From: Mycobacterium gordonae
Lineage (GTDB): Bacteria > Actinomycetota > Actinomycetes > Mycobacteriales > Mycobacteriaceae
Direction of reading: 5' to 3'
Length of the DNA stretch: 64,000 bases
Assembly: GCF_002101675.1 (NCBI RefSeq)
Contig: NZ_LQOY01000016.1
Coordinates: 1-64,000, forward strand
The position numbers and the translations under genes were made by a program. The notes beneath the pieces were generated by a model. The model saw nothing but the letters and a program-made list of their open reading frames with translations, had not been told where the DNA came from and did no database searches. Below, piece after piece: positions 25,828 through 35,114 of the stretch (position 1 is its first letter; the number at the start of each line of letters is the position of its first letter).

Positions 25828-25884
25828 ACCTGCCCGCGAGCGCTGCGCCGGTGACGACAGCCACCGTCATGTGGGTCATGCGGG

Positions 25885-27636
25885 TCAGGCGGGCAGACCT
25901 TTCACACCGGGGGTCTGGCTGGTGACGTGGATCGGAATGTCGTCGTCCCACGGCTGGGCCTCGGCCATATCGGCGACCTCCACATATCCGCGCTCGAACT
26001 CCCCCGTCGCGGCGTCCACCAGCCGGTACTCCTGGCGCTGGGTCTGAATGGGTTGCGAGTCCAGGATCACCACCCGCACCTCGCCCGGCTCGAACCCGCA
26101 TCGCTGCTGCAGCGCCTCGATGAGGCACTCGTTGTGCAGATGCCCGTCGCCGAAGTTCCAGCCCAGCACCATCGCGCATAAGACTTCACCCTCGCAGAGG
26201 TTGTAGTCGTCTTCGTCGTATCCGGCCAGCGCCCGATGCGCGAGGGTGAACAGCGCGCGCCCGTGCGTGTTCATGCCGCGGAATGCGTAGGCAAGGTGAA
26301 TCGGGACCTGAGTGGCCTCTTTGCTCTTGTACAGCCGCTCGAGTTGCAGATGCTGCATCGGCCCGAGCGCGCGCGACCCGATGCGGATCTTTTCGTCGGC
26401 TGACGGCTTGACGCACCAGACGGTGGTGTCCCAGTTGCCTGCGTAATACCGCATGCCGGGCAGGAAGGAAACCTTGCGCGGGAACAGATTTCCTATGACG
26501 ACGGTGCCGGCCACCACCGCGAATAACGCGGCCACCAACATCGGCTGGTCCACATCTGCGAGGCCGATGCCCGCATATGCGACGAACAGCCACAGCACTC
26601 CGAACATCATGAAGACGTTCCACTCCAGCGGAACGCCCATCGGAAAGGCCAACAGGATGTTGAGGTGGAACACGATCATCACGAATGCGGCGATGGCCGT
26701 GGGCCATCCGCCATGTGAAAAGAGCAGCACCAACGGCACCAGTCCCTCCACCGCGGTGGAGAAGTGCGCGATGAAGCCCGACAACGCGCTGGGCCGCAGA
26801 TCATCCGGGTACCGCTTGAACAGCGACCGCTTGAGAAACCCGGAGGGGATGAACGGGTTGTTCGCCAGCATGGTCGAGATCACGAACGGGAAGTGCCTGT
26901 TCAGCTTGGAAGTTGCCGCACCGAGCCAGATGACCATGAACACCACCTTCGCCCCGATGACGATGTCTGCCCCGGAGAACAGGAACACCAGTGTCAGGGG
27001 GGCGTACACCTCGCCGCGGGCTGCCAGGAAGATGATTTTGTCGCGCAACCCCAACACGGCCAGCACTGAGAGGACGGCGATCGGTTGCCATCGGGGCAGC
27101 ACGCCGATCGTGGTGTGCAGGGCGGGAATCGGCCCGCTCCCGTCGGACACCAAGGCGGTGGCCAGGAGCACGAGCAAGGCTGCGTAGAGCAGCGCGTCGA
27201 GCGGAGTTCTGTTGGTGCCGTTGGTCAGCGGTATCCGGCCGGGCCAAGGGGGCAGGCGGATGGTGCCGGGACGCAGCCAGTACAGAGCGGAACCTATCGG
27301 CGGGAAGTAGCGCCCGGCCAGCGGCCCGAAACAGCAACCGAGGCCAACGACTTCGAACAGCATTGTGTAGAGCACGGCTTTCTGGAAGACGATCGGCTCA
27401 GTCCACCACGAGGCGACGTCGGTGAACCCGCCGATGCCCGTAGTGGTCCAGGCGAATACCCAGGCGCCCAGGATGTAGAGCAAGATCTTGATGCCGTACA
27501 TCACGTGCATGATCAGCGGTGTGCCGAAGCCGTTTGCGGCGATGTGCTGCATCATCGGTATCACGCGTTGGGCCCGCGGGCGTTTGCTCCACTCGGCCAT
27601 CTCGACGACGGGCAGGTTCGGCTGGATGAACCCCAT
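25885..27636 (-). CDS. DUF3556-like polytopic membrane protein
   Basis: A 583-aa protein. About ten hydrophobic segments fill residues 45-385, and the last 200 residues are soluble, with many His/Trp and acidic clusters (NWDTTVWCVKPSADEKIRIG, GWNFGDGHLHNE). It resembles the mycobacterial DUF3556 family, and the membrane part recalls HTTM/vitamin K carboxylase-like proteins. Start ATG 27636 has AAGGAG 6 bases upstream. The 3' end is near, and convergent with, the DUF3618 gene. Function unknown; a membrane redox or lipid-modifying enzyme is a guess. Confidence 0.75.
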   Translation of the reverse strand: MGFIQPNLPVVEMAEWSKRPRAQRVIPMMQHIAANGFGTPLIMHVMYGIKILLYILGAWVFAWTTTGIGGFTDVASWWTEPIVFQKAVLYTMLFEVVGLGCCFGPLAGRYFPPIGSALYWLRPGTIRLPPWPGRIPLTNGTNRTPLDALLYAALLVLLATALVSDGSGPIPALHTTIGVLPRWQPIAVLSVLAVLGLRDKIIFLAARGEVYAPLTLVFLFSGADIVIGAKVVFMVIWLGAATSKLNRHFPFVISTMLANNPFIPSGFLKRSLFKRYPDDLRPSALSGFIAHFSTAVEGLVPLVLLFSHGGWPTAIAAFVMIVFHLNILLAFPMGVPLEWNVFMMFGVLWLFVAYAGIGLADVDQPMLVAALFAVVAGTVVIGNLFPRKVSFLPGMRYYAGNWDTTVWCVKPSADEKIRIGSRALGPMQHLQLERLYKSKEATQVPIHLAYAFRGMNTHGRALFTLAHRALAGYDEDDYNLCEGEVLCAMVLGWNFGDGHLHNECLIEALQQRCGFEPGEVRVVILDSQPIQTQRQEYRLVDAATGEFERGYVEVADMAEAQPWDDDIPIHVTSQTPGVKGLPA

Positions 27637-27758
27637 TGCTGCTCCTTCGAACTGTGGCTCGCATTGTGGAGACGCTCGCCAGCGAGGGTCGGGCCGTGAA
27701 AAAAACTACCCGCGAAGGGGGTGCTGCGACAGGGCCATGTCGACTCAGCGGGACAGAA

Positions 27759-27884
27759 ATGCCGGTTGCGCATTCGTCGTCGGCCGGACCGGTGCAGCGC
27801 TGGTGGCCTCCGGCACTGGCGATCGCGACAGCTGTGCTGGATCTGGTTGCCCGGCAGGTGCTTTCGGGGTCAAGCCTCGGCTAG
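27759..27884 (+). CDS. Possible 41-aa small membrane protein
   Basis: A short frame starting at ATG 27759 with GCGGGA a few bases upstream. The product begins MPVAHSSSAGPVQRWWPP and has one hydrophobic stretch (ALAIATAVLDLVA). It lies in the gap between the DUF3556-like gene and the acyltransferase, and its stop (27882-27884) overlaps the acyltransferase stop region. I do not recognise it, and it may be a chance frame. Confidence 0.25.
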   Translation: MPVAHSSSAGPVQRWWPPALAIATAVLDLVARQVLSGSSLG

Positions 27885-28732
27885 CCCGCGACCGCCCGTG
27901 ACCACGCGAGCGGGTTGAGTTCGCGGAACGGGTCGTCGGCCCGCAGCGCGAGCAGATCCCGCAGGATCGCTTCGAGTTCGCGCTGGGTGTTGTCGCGTAC
28001 CGTCGTCACCCAGCTATCGGCCGAAGCCTTCTCGGGCTTCGTGGTGTCGATCGGATCGCCGAACCGCAGATACATCCGTTGCGGGCGGGGGATGAGGGTC
28101 GGCCCGATGCCCCGCAGCAACGGCATCACCATGTCGGCATCGCCGCTGAGTCTCTTGCTGACCGCTTGGCTGAGACGGCCCATCCTGCTGTCGCGGGTAA
28201 CCAAACTCTTGTAGACATCGTCGCCGCCGACGAGACCGACCGGCACGATCGGGTAGTCATGCTCGACTGCCAGGCGGGCGAATCCGGACCGGCCGCGCCA
28301 ATTGAGCTGGTATTCCTCGCCTTTGAACTTGGCGATCTCGCGGCCACCGCCAGGGAACACCAGGATGGTCTCGTTGTGGCGCATCAGTTCACCCGCGGTA
28401 TCGCGGGCGCCGACGATGCCACCGTAGGCGGCGATCAGGTCGCGTCCAAGCCCCTTCGCCTGCCCGAATTTTCGGTCGGCCAACGGCCGCACCCGGGTCC
28501 CGGTCACCCGCCGGACATAGTGGGGAATGAGCAGAATCTCGGCCTGAGCCTGCTGAGTGTGGTTGCCGACCAACAAGAACCGGCCATCGGCCGGCAGCTT
28601 GTCCAGGCCGCTGACATACGGGCGGTACAAGTCGACAAGGGGCTGGATGCCGCCCTGGATCGTCTGCAAGGCATCGCTGAGCATCCGCACCCGGCGGGGT
28701 TGGTTCATCACTGCGTCCAGCGCTTCGGTCAT
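27881..28732 (-). CDS. Acyltransferase-like protein (PlsC/LPLAT, MGAT-like)
   Basis: A 283-aa protein of the glycerolipid acyltransferase superfamily, probably membrane-associated. The expected H-x4-D block reads GNHTQQAQAE, so the catalytic Asp position is Gln. The glycine-rich VFPGGGREIAKFKGEEYQLNWRGR... region and PIVPVGLVGGDD match the MGAT/DGAT-like group. It reads away from a TetR gene across a strong palindrome at 28761-28786 and is probably controlled by that regulator. The substrate is unknown; lysophospholipid or wax/TAG synthesis is possible. The altered motif makes activity uncertain. Confidence 0.8.
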   Translation of the reverse strand: MTEALDAVMNQPRRVRMLSDALQTIQGGIQPLVDLYRPYVSGLDKLPADGRFLLVGNHTQQAQAEILLIPHYVRRVTGTRVRPLADRKFGQAKGLGRDLIAAYGGIVGARDTAGELMRHNETILVFPGGGREIAKFKGEEYQLNWRGRSGFARLAVEHDYPIVPVGLVGGDDVYKSLVTRDSRMGRLSQAVSKRLSGDADMVMPLLRGIGPTLIPRPQRMYLRFGDPIDTTKPEKASADSWVTTVRDNTQRELEAILRDLLALRADDPFRELNPLAWSRAVAG

Positions 28733-28760
28733 GGTTCCTCCATCTCGTTCCTGAGTACTA

Positions 28761-28786
28761 TACCGAACGAACTAGTTCGTATGGTA
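28761..28786. promoter_or_regulatory. Palindromic TetR operator between acyltransferase and TetR genes
   Basis: The core ACGAACTAGTTCGT (28767-28780) is a perfect 14-bp palindrome. TACC (28761-28764) and GGTA (28783-28786) extend the symmetry around 2-base spacers. It sits in the 64-base divergent gap, 10 bases before the TetR start, the standard place for autoregulation and control of the divergent gene. Confidence 0.75.
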
Positions 28787-28796
28787 GCTTTCTGTG

Positions 28797-29369
28797 ATGC
28801 GCAGTACAGACGAACTTCGCGAGACGATCCTGGGCGCGGCGCGATCGGAGTTCGCTCAATTCGGATTGGCCGGTGCCCGGATCGACCGCATCGCCCGAGC
28901 CGCAAGTGCCAGCAAAGAGCGGCTTTACGCGCACTTCCGGGACAAGGAGACGCTGTTCCGCAGCGTGGTCGCCGCCGACAGCGCCGAGTTCTTCGCTGCG
29001 GTCACATTGCGACCCGATGCGGTGCCGGACTTCGTGGGCGACATCTTCGATCTAGCCTGCCGGCGACCCGAGCACCTGAGGATGATGACCTGGGCCAACC
29101 TGGAAGGCCTGACACTGGACCCCCCACCGGCGCACGAATGGGATTCGGTGCCCGAGCGCGATATCCGCTCCATCGAGGAAGCTCAGGCGGCCGGCTTTGT
29201 CGACCCCGCATGGCAGCCCATGGAACTGCTGGTGGTGCTGTTCGGCGTGGGGCTGTGCTGGGCGCAGTCGCCACACCCGGATGCTCGGACCTCCGACCCG
29301 CAGGTGCTGGCATCCCGGCGCGCGGCCGTCGTCGAGGCAGCCCGCCGAATTATCGCGCCGCGAGAATAG
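28797..29369 (+). CDS. TetR-family transcriptional repressor
   Basis: A 190-aa regulator. The N-terminal TetR helix-turn-helix is clear (ETILGAARSEFAQFGLAGARIDRIARAASASK, then LYAHFRDKETLF). The ligand domain is helical and poorly conserved. ATG 28797 is chosen; a GTG immediately before it (28794) is also possible. The divergent acyltransferase and the palindrome 10 bases upstream are the likely targets. The last 20 bases overlap the convergent FAD oxidoreductase gene. Confidence 0.9.
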   Translation: MRSTDELRETILGAARSEFAQFGLAGARIDRIARAASASKERLYAHFRDKETLFRSVVAADSAEFFAAVTLRPDAVPDFVGDIFDLACRRPEHLRMMTWANLEGLTLDPPPAHEWDSVPERDIRSIEEAQAAGFVDPAWQPMELLVVLFGVGLCWAQSPHPDARTSDPQVLASRRAAVVEAARRIIAPRE

Positions 29370-30591
29370 CTTCGGCGGTGCGGCGCCCGCTCACCAGCGC
29401 GCCCTGGATCGAAGCGGTGTCGCGGTGGTCGCCGCACAACCAGATCCCCGCCGCGGTGCGGATCGGGCGGCGCACCGACAACGGCGGGTCTTGTGCCGGC
29501 AGGGCTTTGGGGATCACGTGCCGAATCAACGGTGTCCAACGGCGACCGTCGGTCTGCAAGATGTCCGCGGCGTGTTCCCGCATCGCGGTTTCCGGCGGCA
29601 CCGTGCCGTCACCGGCCACCACCGCCGAGGCCGCGATCAGATGTCGGCCCGGCGGCGCGTATGTCCGAGCGGCGGCACTGATCACCGCGGTGTTCAGCAC
29701 CGGCCCCCGGGGATGAGAGCGGCCGTCCACCCGGAGCATCGGCGGACCTGGCACCGCATGATCGGTTGCCCACCAATCGGTCACGACTCCGTGCATGTGC
29801 GGCGCCGTCTCGGTGGTCAACCACGCGGCCGCGACCGCGTCCGTCGCGACGACCACATGCTGCGCCCGGACGCTGACACCCTCCGCATGAACGAGGTACT
29901 GATTGCCCTCAGAATCGATACGGAATGCCCGGTGCTCCAAAGCTATCCGATCGCCGATTCGCGCTGCCAGCTGCTTCGGCAGGGCCTGCATGCCGTCCGC
30001 CGGCAGTGCGGGGACCCCGAGCACGAACATCCGCGCCAGCAGCAACGCGAACGCGTTCGACGTGGTGCCGGTGGTCTCGAGCACGACGCCTGCCAGGAAG
30101 CGGTCGAGCACCCGGCGCACCTCGCCGCGCACGCCCGCCCGATCCAACGCTTCTCTGAGGCTGACATCCCGATCCCGGTGCTTCTTGAGGTGCTTTGGCC
30201 GCAGGGCCGGGGCCGCCCAGCGCGCCAGGGCCACCACGTCGCGAGGAGCGATTCCGCCGGCAGCCAACATCGCCGGCACTCGGCCGGCAGAGCGCAGCGG
30301 ATGCACCCACTCCTGCGCACCTTCCTCGGAGCGGACCACGACACCGGCGCCGAACGGTTGCAGGCGCAGCCGTGCCAGATCGACCGCCTCTCGCAGCTCC
30401 GGGTACGCCGGATTGAGCACCTGGAAGCCGCGGTCGCAACGGAACCCGTCGACGATGTCGGTACGGATGCGGCCACCGACCACGCTCTTGGCCTCCCAGA
30501 CCAGGACTTCGCGACCGGCGCGCACCAGCACATCGGCACAGCGGAGGCCGGCCAACCCCGCCCCGATGACAAGAATCTCTGTTTCGTCCAT
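29350..30591 (-). CDS. FAD-dependent amine-oxidase/desaturase-type oxidoreductase
   Basis: A 413-aa flavoprotein with an N-terminal dinucleotide fold (LVIGAGLAGLRCADVL...VLVWEAKSVVGGR, residues 6-40) and a C-terminal FAD-contact motif (GIWLCGDHRDTASIQGALVSGR). It belongs to the amine oxidase/phytoene desaturase-like superfamily. No signal or membrane segment is seen. Start ATG 30591 is divergent from a second TetR gene, about 108 bases away. The substrate is unknown; carotenoid, amine or protoporphyrin-type substrates are all possible. Confidence 0.82.
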   Translation of the reverse strand: MDETEILVIGAGLAGLRCADVLVRAGREVLVWEAKSVVGGRIRTDIVDGFRCDRGFQVLNPAYPELREAVDLARLRLQPFGAGVVVRSEEGAQEWVHPLRSAGRVPAMLAAGGIAPRDVVALARWAAPALRPKHLKKHRDRDVSLREALDRAGVRGEVRRVLDRFLAGVVLETTGTTSNAFALLLARMFVLGVPALPADGMQALPKQLAARIGDRIALEHRAFRIDSEGNQYLVHAEGVSVRAQHVVVATDAVAAAWLTTETAPHMHGVVTDWWATDHAVPGPPMLRVDGRSHPRGPVLNTAVISAAARTYAPPGRHLIAASAVVAGDGTVPPETAMREHAADILQTDGRRWTPLIRHVIPKALPAQDPPLSVRRPIRTAAGIWLCGDHRDTASIQGALVSGRRTAEAILAAR

Positions 30592-30699
30592 GTCAGCTCA
30601 CCCAACGTCGCTATTGGTCTGAATGTACAGTAGTGGCGAAAAGTGTGAATACTGGTTACGCTGTCCACTACCGGGCCGTCTGACGCTGAGAGGGAGTCC

Positions 30700-31299
30700 T
30701 TGCAGAGTGCTGACCGGCCGTCCGACCGCGTCGAGGACGCACGGGTGGCCCGGACCCGGGCCGATGTGGCCCGGGCAACCCTCGAGATCCTCAACGGTGA
30801 AGGGTCCGAAGCGATCACCCACGCCCGCGTCGCCGAGATGGCCGGATATTCGAAGACCACGGTGTACACGCACTGGCCCGCGCGGGTCGACCTGATCAGG
30901 GCGGCGATCGAATCGCTGGGCGAGATGCCCCACCATCAACGCACCGGCGCCCTGCGGGTGGACCTGATCGAGGAACTCAAGGTCTTCCGTTCCGGCATCA
31001 TCGAACTGCGGCTCGACCGGGTGCTCGCCAGCATGGCCCAGTGGGCGTCTTCAGAGCAGGTCAGACAGCTGCGAGACAAGGTCAACACCGACGGCCAGCA
31101 GCAGATGTACGCGATGCTGGGCGAAGTCTTGTCCGGGGCGGAATTGCACGCGGCCGTCTCCATGCTGACCGGCGTCGTCGCGTGCCCGTCGCTGATGTAC
31201 GGCACCCTGCCGGAGGACGACGTCATCGAAGCTGCCGTCGACATGGTCCTGGGAAGCGCCGACTCACCGCATACGCCGCCTCGTACGGTGGAGACGTGA
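30700..31299 (+). CDS. TetR-family transcriptional regulator
   Basis: A 199-aa TetR regulator starting at TTG 30700, supported by AGGGAG 5 bases upstream. The helix-turn-helix reads VARATLEILNGEGSEAITHARVAEMAGYSKTTVYTHWP. Its stop overlaps the DUF2236 gene by 4 bases (GTGA), so the two are one unit. The FAD oxidoreductase diverges across a 108-base gap that contains GTAGTGG and CCACTAC as distant inverted arms (near 30631 and 30666); it may be controlled too. Confidence 0.88.
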   Translation: MQSADRPSDRVEDARVARTRADVARATLEILNGEGSEAITHARVAEMAGYSKTTVYTHWPARVDLIRAAIESLGEMPHHQRTGALRVDLIEELKVFRSGIIELRLDRVLASMAQWASSEQVRQLRDKVNTDGQQQMYAMLGEVLSGAELHAAVSMLTGVVACPSLMYGTLPEDDVIEAAVDMVLGSADSPHTPPRTVET

Positions 31300-32210
31300 G
31301 CATGTTGTCGGCGGTCGGCGCCGTGCGGCGCGACCTGGGAAACAGATTGTTCGGCATGGTGGCCGGGCCGGACGGGCCGGCCAATCGGGAGCGCATCCAC
31401 CACACACCCGGTGATCGATGGTTCGCACCGGACCGTCCCATCCGGCAGGTGCATGCGGATGCGTCGATGTTCGTGGGCGGATTGCGGGCCCTGCTGTTGC
31501 AGTCCCTGCACCCGCTGGCCATGGCCGGTGTCGCCGAACACTCCGACTATCGGGGCGATCCCTGGGGACGGCTGCAGCGCACCAGCACTTTCCTGGTCAC
31601 CACCACGTTCGGCTGTGCTGCTGATGCCCAAGCCGCGGTCGACCACGTGCGTCGCATCCACCGGTACGTGCACGGCATCGCGCCGGACGGGCGGCCGTAC
31701 CGTGCGTCTGACCCGCATCTGCTGGAGTGGGTTCACATCGCCGAGGTGGACAGCTTCCTGCTCGCCCATCAGCTCTACGGCGCGGCACCGCTCGACCAGG
31801 CCGGCCGGGACGGCTACGTCGCCGACATGGCCGTCGTGGCGAAAGCGCTCGGCGTGCCCGAACCACCGCGCACCGAACAGGAACTGCGCGACCGGATTCA
31901 AGGCTTCCGGCCTGAGCTGCGTGGCACACCGGCCGCCCGGGACGCCGCCCGGTTCCTGCTGCTGACGCCGCCCCTGCCGGTGCCGGCCAGGCCCGCTTAC
32001 GGCGTGTTGGCCGCCACGGCGGTGGCGATGCTGCCGACGTGGGCCCGCCTGCCGCTGCTGCTGCCGTACCTCCCCTTGCTGGAGACGACGGTGACTCGCA
32101 TGGCTGGACGCGCGCTCGTCGGGACGCTTCGGTGGGTCATGACGCCGGCAAGTGACGCGGCAGAGACGTCAATTTCCCCGGCGGGACCGAAAAATTCGTC
32201 TACGGCCTGA
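31296..32210 (+). CDS. DUF2236 (MpaB/Lcp-like) oxygenase-family protein
   Basis: A 304-aa protein of the DUF2236 family, related to the heme b-containing latex-clearing protein and MpaB. It carries LLLQSLHPLAMAGVAEHSDY, where family histidines act as heme ligands, and WVHIAEVDSFLLAHQ further on. A C-terminal hydrophobic stretch (about 238-270) could contact the membrane. It starts at GTG 31296 inside the TetR stop, so it is probably regulated by that protein. The 3' end overlaps the convergent TPR gene by 42 bases. Function in mycobacteria is not established. Confidence 0.85.
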   Translation: MSMLSAVGAVRRDLGNRLFGMVAGPDGPANRERIHHTPGDRWFAPDRPIRQVHADASMFVGGLRALLLQSLHPLAMAGVAEHSDYRGDPWGRLQRTSTFLVTTTFGCAADAQAAVDHVRRIHRYVHGIAPDGRPYRASDPHLLEWVHIAEVDSFLLAHQLYGAAPLDQAGRDGYVADMAVVAKALGVPEPPRTEQELRDRIQGFRPELRGTPAARDAARFLLLTPPLPVPARPAYGVLAATAVAMLPTWARLPLLLPYLPLLETTVTRMAGRALVGTLRWVMTPASDAAETSISPAGPKNSSTA

Positions 32211-33554
32211 CGGCGGCGCGGTGCTCTGAGAGCGTTCGAGAGCCTTGGGAGCCCATACCGGGTGGCCCGAGTCGATGGCTCGCCGGAAGGCAGCTTGTGC
32301 GGCCGCTATGTCGCCGTGCTCGGCCCACAAAGTTCCCAGCCCGAACTCGGCGGCGGGCCCTGACTCGGTATCCCCCGAGTCGACCGCTTGCTGGAAAGCG
32401 GCTGCGGCCCGGTCCACCTCGCCTTGCCCGGCCCACAGGATTCCGAATCTGAGTGCGGCTCCGGGCGCGTGGTCGGGGTGGCCCGAGTCGAGTGCGGACT
32501 GGTAAGCGGCTGTGGCGCCCTCGATGTCGCCCAGACCGGCTCGCAGCATGCCTAGAGAATTGGCGGCTGCGGGCGCATGCTCGGGATGCCCGGAGTCGAT
32601 CGCCGATTGATAGAGGGCCGTGGCGTCGGCGAAGTCGCCGTCCTTCTCGTGCAGCTTCGCCATGTTGATCGCCGCCCGTGGTGCCACCTCGGCATCCCCG
32701 GTGTCCATTGCCAATCGGTAGGACGCGCCGGCCCGGTCGAATTCTCCGGACCTTTCCCGCAGTTGCCCGAGATTGACCAACGCCTTGGCCACCAGGTCGG
32801 GGTGCCCGGAGTCGATGGCGGCCTGACAGGCCGTCACCGCGCCGTCCAGATCGCCTTGCTTTTCCAGCAGAGTGGCCAGGTTGAAGACCGCGAGCGGGGC
32901 CAGCTCCGGGTGATCAGTGGCGATGACGATCTGATACGCCTCCGCGGATCCCTCGACATCGCCCAGCGCTTCTCTGGTCAACGCCAGGTTGAACGCTGCA
33001 GTCGGAATCACCTCGGGATTCCCGGATGCTACGGCGATTCGGTAGGCCACCTCGGCTCCCGCGGCATTGCCGCGACCTGCGCGCAAGCCGCCCAACTGGA
33101 GCAGGGCTATCAGAATCGACTGTTCATGTTCGGATTCGATCGCAAACCGGTAGGCCGCCTCTGCTCCGTCGGCATCGCCTTGTTCGGCTCGCAGGTTTCC
33201 CAGATTCAGTGCGGCCATGGGGGCGTGCTCGGGGTGACCGGACTCGATTGCCCGCTGGTAGGCCTCCGTCGCGCCCGCAATGTCGCCCTGTCCGGCAAGC
33301 ATGAACCCGAGTGCGAAGGCGGCTGCTGAAGCCCAGTGCGGATGTTCGGAGTCGATGGCCCATTGATATGCCGCGAGAGCACCGTCGGCATCGCCCTCGG
33401 CGGCCCGCTGCCGGCCCAGGGCGAATGCTGCCGGGGCCGCCTGCTCGAGGTCACCCGAGTGCAGTGCCCGCTGGAACGCCGCATCGAGGTCGGCGGTTCC
33501 GCTCGACGCGTCCTGCGGTCGCGCGTGCTCGGAAGGGTGTCGAGGCGTTGGCAT
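32169..33554 (-). CDS. TPR protein with eleven 36-residue repeats
   Basis: A 461-aa soluble protein made almost wholly of eleven tandem 36-residue TPR/Sel1-like units, from about residue 38 to 435. The unit is close to GD-x2-GA-x2-AYQ-x-AI-x-SGHPE-x-AP, with DSGHP in most copies. Such solenoids bind protein partners; the partner is unknown. The C-terminus is basic (RRRIFRSRRG). The ATG complementary to 33552-33554 lies only one base after the 3' end of tRNA-Lys, so no ribosome binding site exists outside the tRNA; the gene may be read through from the tRNA promoter or start internally. The 3' end overlaps the DUF2236 gene by 42 bases. Confidence 0.85.
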   Translation of the reverse strand: MPTPRHPSEHARPQDASSGTADLDAAFQRALHSGDLEQAAPAAFALGRQRAAEGDADGALAAYQWAIDSEHPHWASAAAFALGFMLAGQGDIAGATEAYQRAIESGHPEHAPMAALNLGNLRAEQGDADGAEAAYRFAIESEHEQSILIALLQLGGLRAGRGNAAGAEVAYRIAVASGNPEVIPTAAFNLALTREALGDVEGSAEAYQIVIATDHPELAPLAVFNLATLLEKQGDLDGAVTACQAAIDSGHPDLVAKALVNLGQLRERSGEFDRAGASYRLAMDTGDAEVAPRAAINMAKLHEKDGDFADATALYQSAIDSGHPEHAPAAANSLGMLRAGLGDIEGATAAYQSALDSGHPDHAPGAALRFGILWAGQGEVDRAAAAFQQAVDSGDTESGPAAEFGLGTLWAEHGDIAAAQAAFRRAIDSGHPVWAPKALERSQSTAPPSGRRRIFRSRRGN

Positions 33555-33555
33555 G

Positions 33556-33631
<76 letters not shown>

Positions 33632-33771
33632 GTGCTCGGCTTGAGACCGGCTCTCGACAATAACAGGCCTCGCGCCGCAGAGTGAAATCCCCGGGTCGGA
33701 TCCGGGGTGGGCCTGCGGAACCGCCGGGCACCAATCCGTCCGCATGTCCACGGCGAGTGCCGGTGAGGCAC

Positions 33772-33777
33772 TACAAT
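33772..33777 (+). promoter_or_regulatory. -10 box upstream of ldtB/lppS
   Basis: TACAAT is a near-ideal -10 hexamer, in the 208-base gap between tRNA-Lys and the transpeptidase gene. It would give a leader of about 55 bases before ATG 33840. The surrounding AT-rich stretch (33768-33830) has no other obvious element. Confidence 0.45.
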
Positions 33778-33839
33778 ACTGGAAACAATTAAGGGTCAGC
33801 GGTGACCGTAATTTGCGAACAGAATGTGAAGGTCACTTG

Positions 33840-35048
33840 ATGACGCCTTTGCGCAGACGTCGATCGTGGCTGGCTGCTGCCATGGTCTTAGTTGCTGTGT
33901 TCGGTGTTGCCTGCAGTAGCGGACCCAGTGCTCCGGTCGCCGCCAAGGTCATCGAAAACAAGGGCACGCCTTTCGCCGACTTGCTGGTGCCCAAGCTCAC
34001 CTCGTCGGTCACCGACGGGGCGGTCGGGGTCACCGTGGATGCGCCGGTGACGGTCAGTGTCGCCGATGGCGTGCTGGCATCGGTCGCCATGGTCAACGAC
34101 AATGGCCGCGCGATCGCCGGACAGCTCAGCCCCGACGGCTTGCGCTGGCAGACCACCGAGCAGCTCGGCTACAACCGGCGCTACACGCTGAACGCCAAGG
34201 CGACCGGGCTCGGTGGCGCGGTTACTCGCCAGATGGCCTTCCAGACAAGCTCGCCCGCGCACTTGACCATGCCCTACGTGGTACCCAGCGACGGTGAGGT
34301 GGTGGGCGTTGGGCAACCGGTCGCGATCCGCTTCGACGAGAACATCGCCGACCGCGCCGCGGCGGAGAAGGCCATCAAGATCACCACCAACCCTCCGGTC
34401 GAGGGTGCGTTCTACTGGCTCAACCGACGCGAAGTGCGTTGGCGTCCAGAGCATTACTGGAAGCCCGGTACCAATGTCGACGTGGCGGTGAACACCTACG
34501 GCGTCGACCTGGGTGAGGGGATGTTCGGCGAGGACAACGTCAAGATGCACTTCACCATCGGTGACGAGATGATTGCGACGGTCGACGACAACACCAAGAT
34601 CATCACCGTGCGGATCAACGGCGAAGTGGTCAAGACCATGCCGACCTCGATGGGCAAGGACAGCACCCCGACGAACAACGGGGTCTACATCGTCGGTGCC
34701 CGGTTCAAGCACATCATCATGGACTCCTCGACCTACGGTGTGCCGGTCAACTCGCCCAACGGATATCGCACCGACGTCGACTGGGCCACCCAGATCTCCT
34801 ACAGCGGAATCTTCGTGCATTCCGCGCCGTGGTCGGTGGGCGCGCAAGGGCATTCGAACACCAGCCACGGCTGTCTGAACGTGAGCCCGAGCAACGCCGT
34901 GTGGTTCTACGACCACAGCAAGCGGGGGGACGTCGTCGAGATCGTGAACACGGTGGGCAGCATCTTGCCCGGGACCGACGGCCTGGGCGACTGGAATATT
35001 CCGTGGGACCAGTGGCGTGCGGGTAACGCCAACACCGGCGATCGCTAG
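33840..35048 (+). CDS. ldtB: L,D-transpeptidase LdtMt2 (LppS), lipoprotein
   Basis: A 402-aa envelope enzyme that forms 3-3 (L,D) cross-links in peptidoglycan and is the main carbapenem target of this class; ortholog of Rv2518c. The signal peptide has RRRR and a hydrophobic core ending at the lipidated C25 (GVAC). Two Ig-like domains follow (about 55-250), then the YkuD domain with [19 protein letters not shown], where C345 is the catalytic cysteine in SHGC. A Trp-rich tail ([13 protein letters not shown]) is conserved. I chose ATG 33840 because upstream in-frame codons give a poor N-terminus. It is convergent with the mce operon. Confidence 0.96.
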   Translation: MTPLRRRRSWLAAAMVLVAVFGVACSSGPSAPVAAKVIENKGTPFADLLVPKLTSSVTDGAVGVTVDAPVTVSVADGVLASVAMVNDNGRAIAGQLSPDGLRWQTTEQLGYNRRYTLNAKATGLGGAVTRQMAFQTSSPAHLTMPYVVPSDGEVVGVGQPVAIRFDENIADRAAAEKAIKITTNPPVEGAFYWLNRREVRWRPEHYWKPGTNVDVAVNTYGVDLGEGMFGEDNVKMHFTIGDEMIATVDDNTKIITVRINGEVVKTMPTSMGKDSTPTNNGVYIVGARFKHIIMDSSTYGVPVNSPNGYRTDVDWATQISYSGIFVHSAPWSVGAQGHSNTSHGCLNVSPSNAVWFYDHSKRGDVVEIVNTVGSILPGTDGLGDWNIPWDQWRAGNANTGDR

Positions 35049-35114
35049 CGCGCCGGGTCGCCGGTATCAGGCGTCACAACAGCACCGTGGGGAAAGGCAT
35101 GACTCCGTCTGAAA

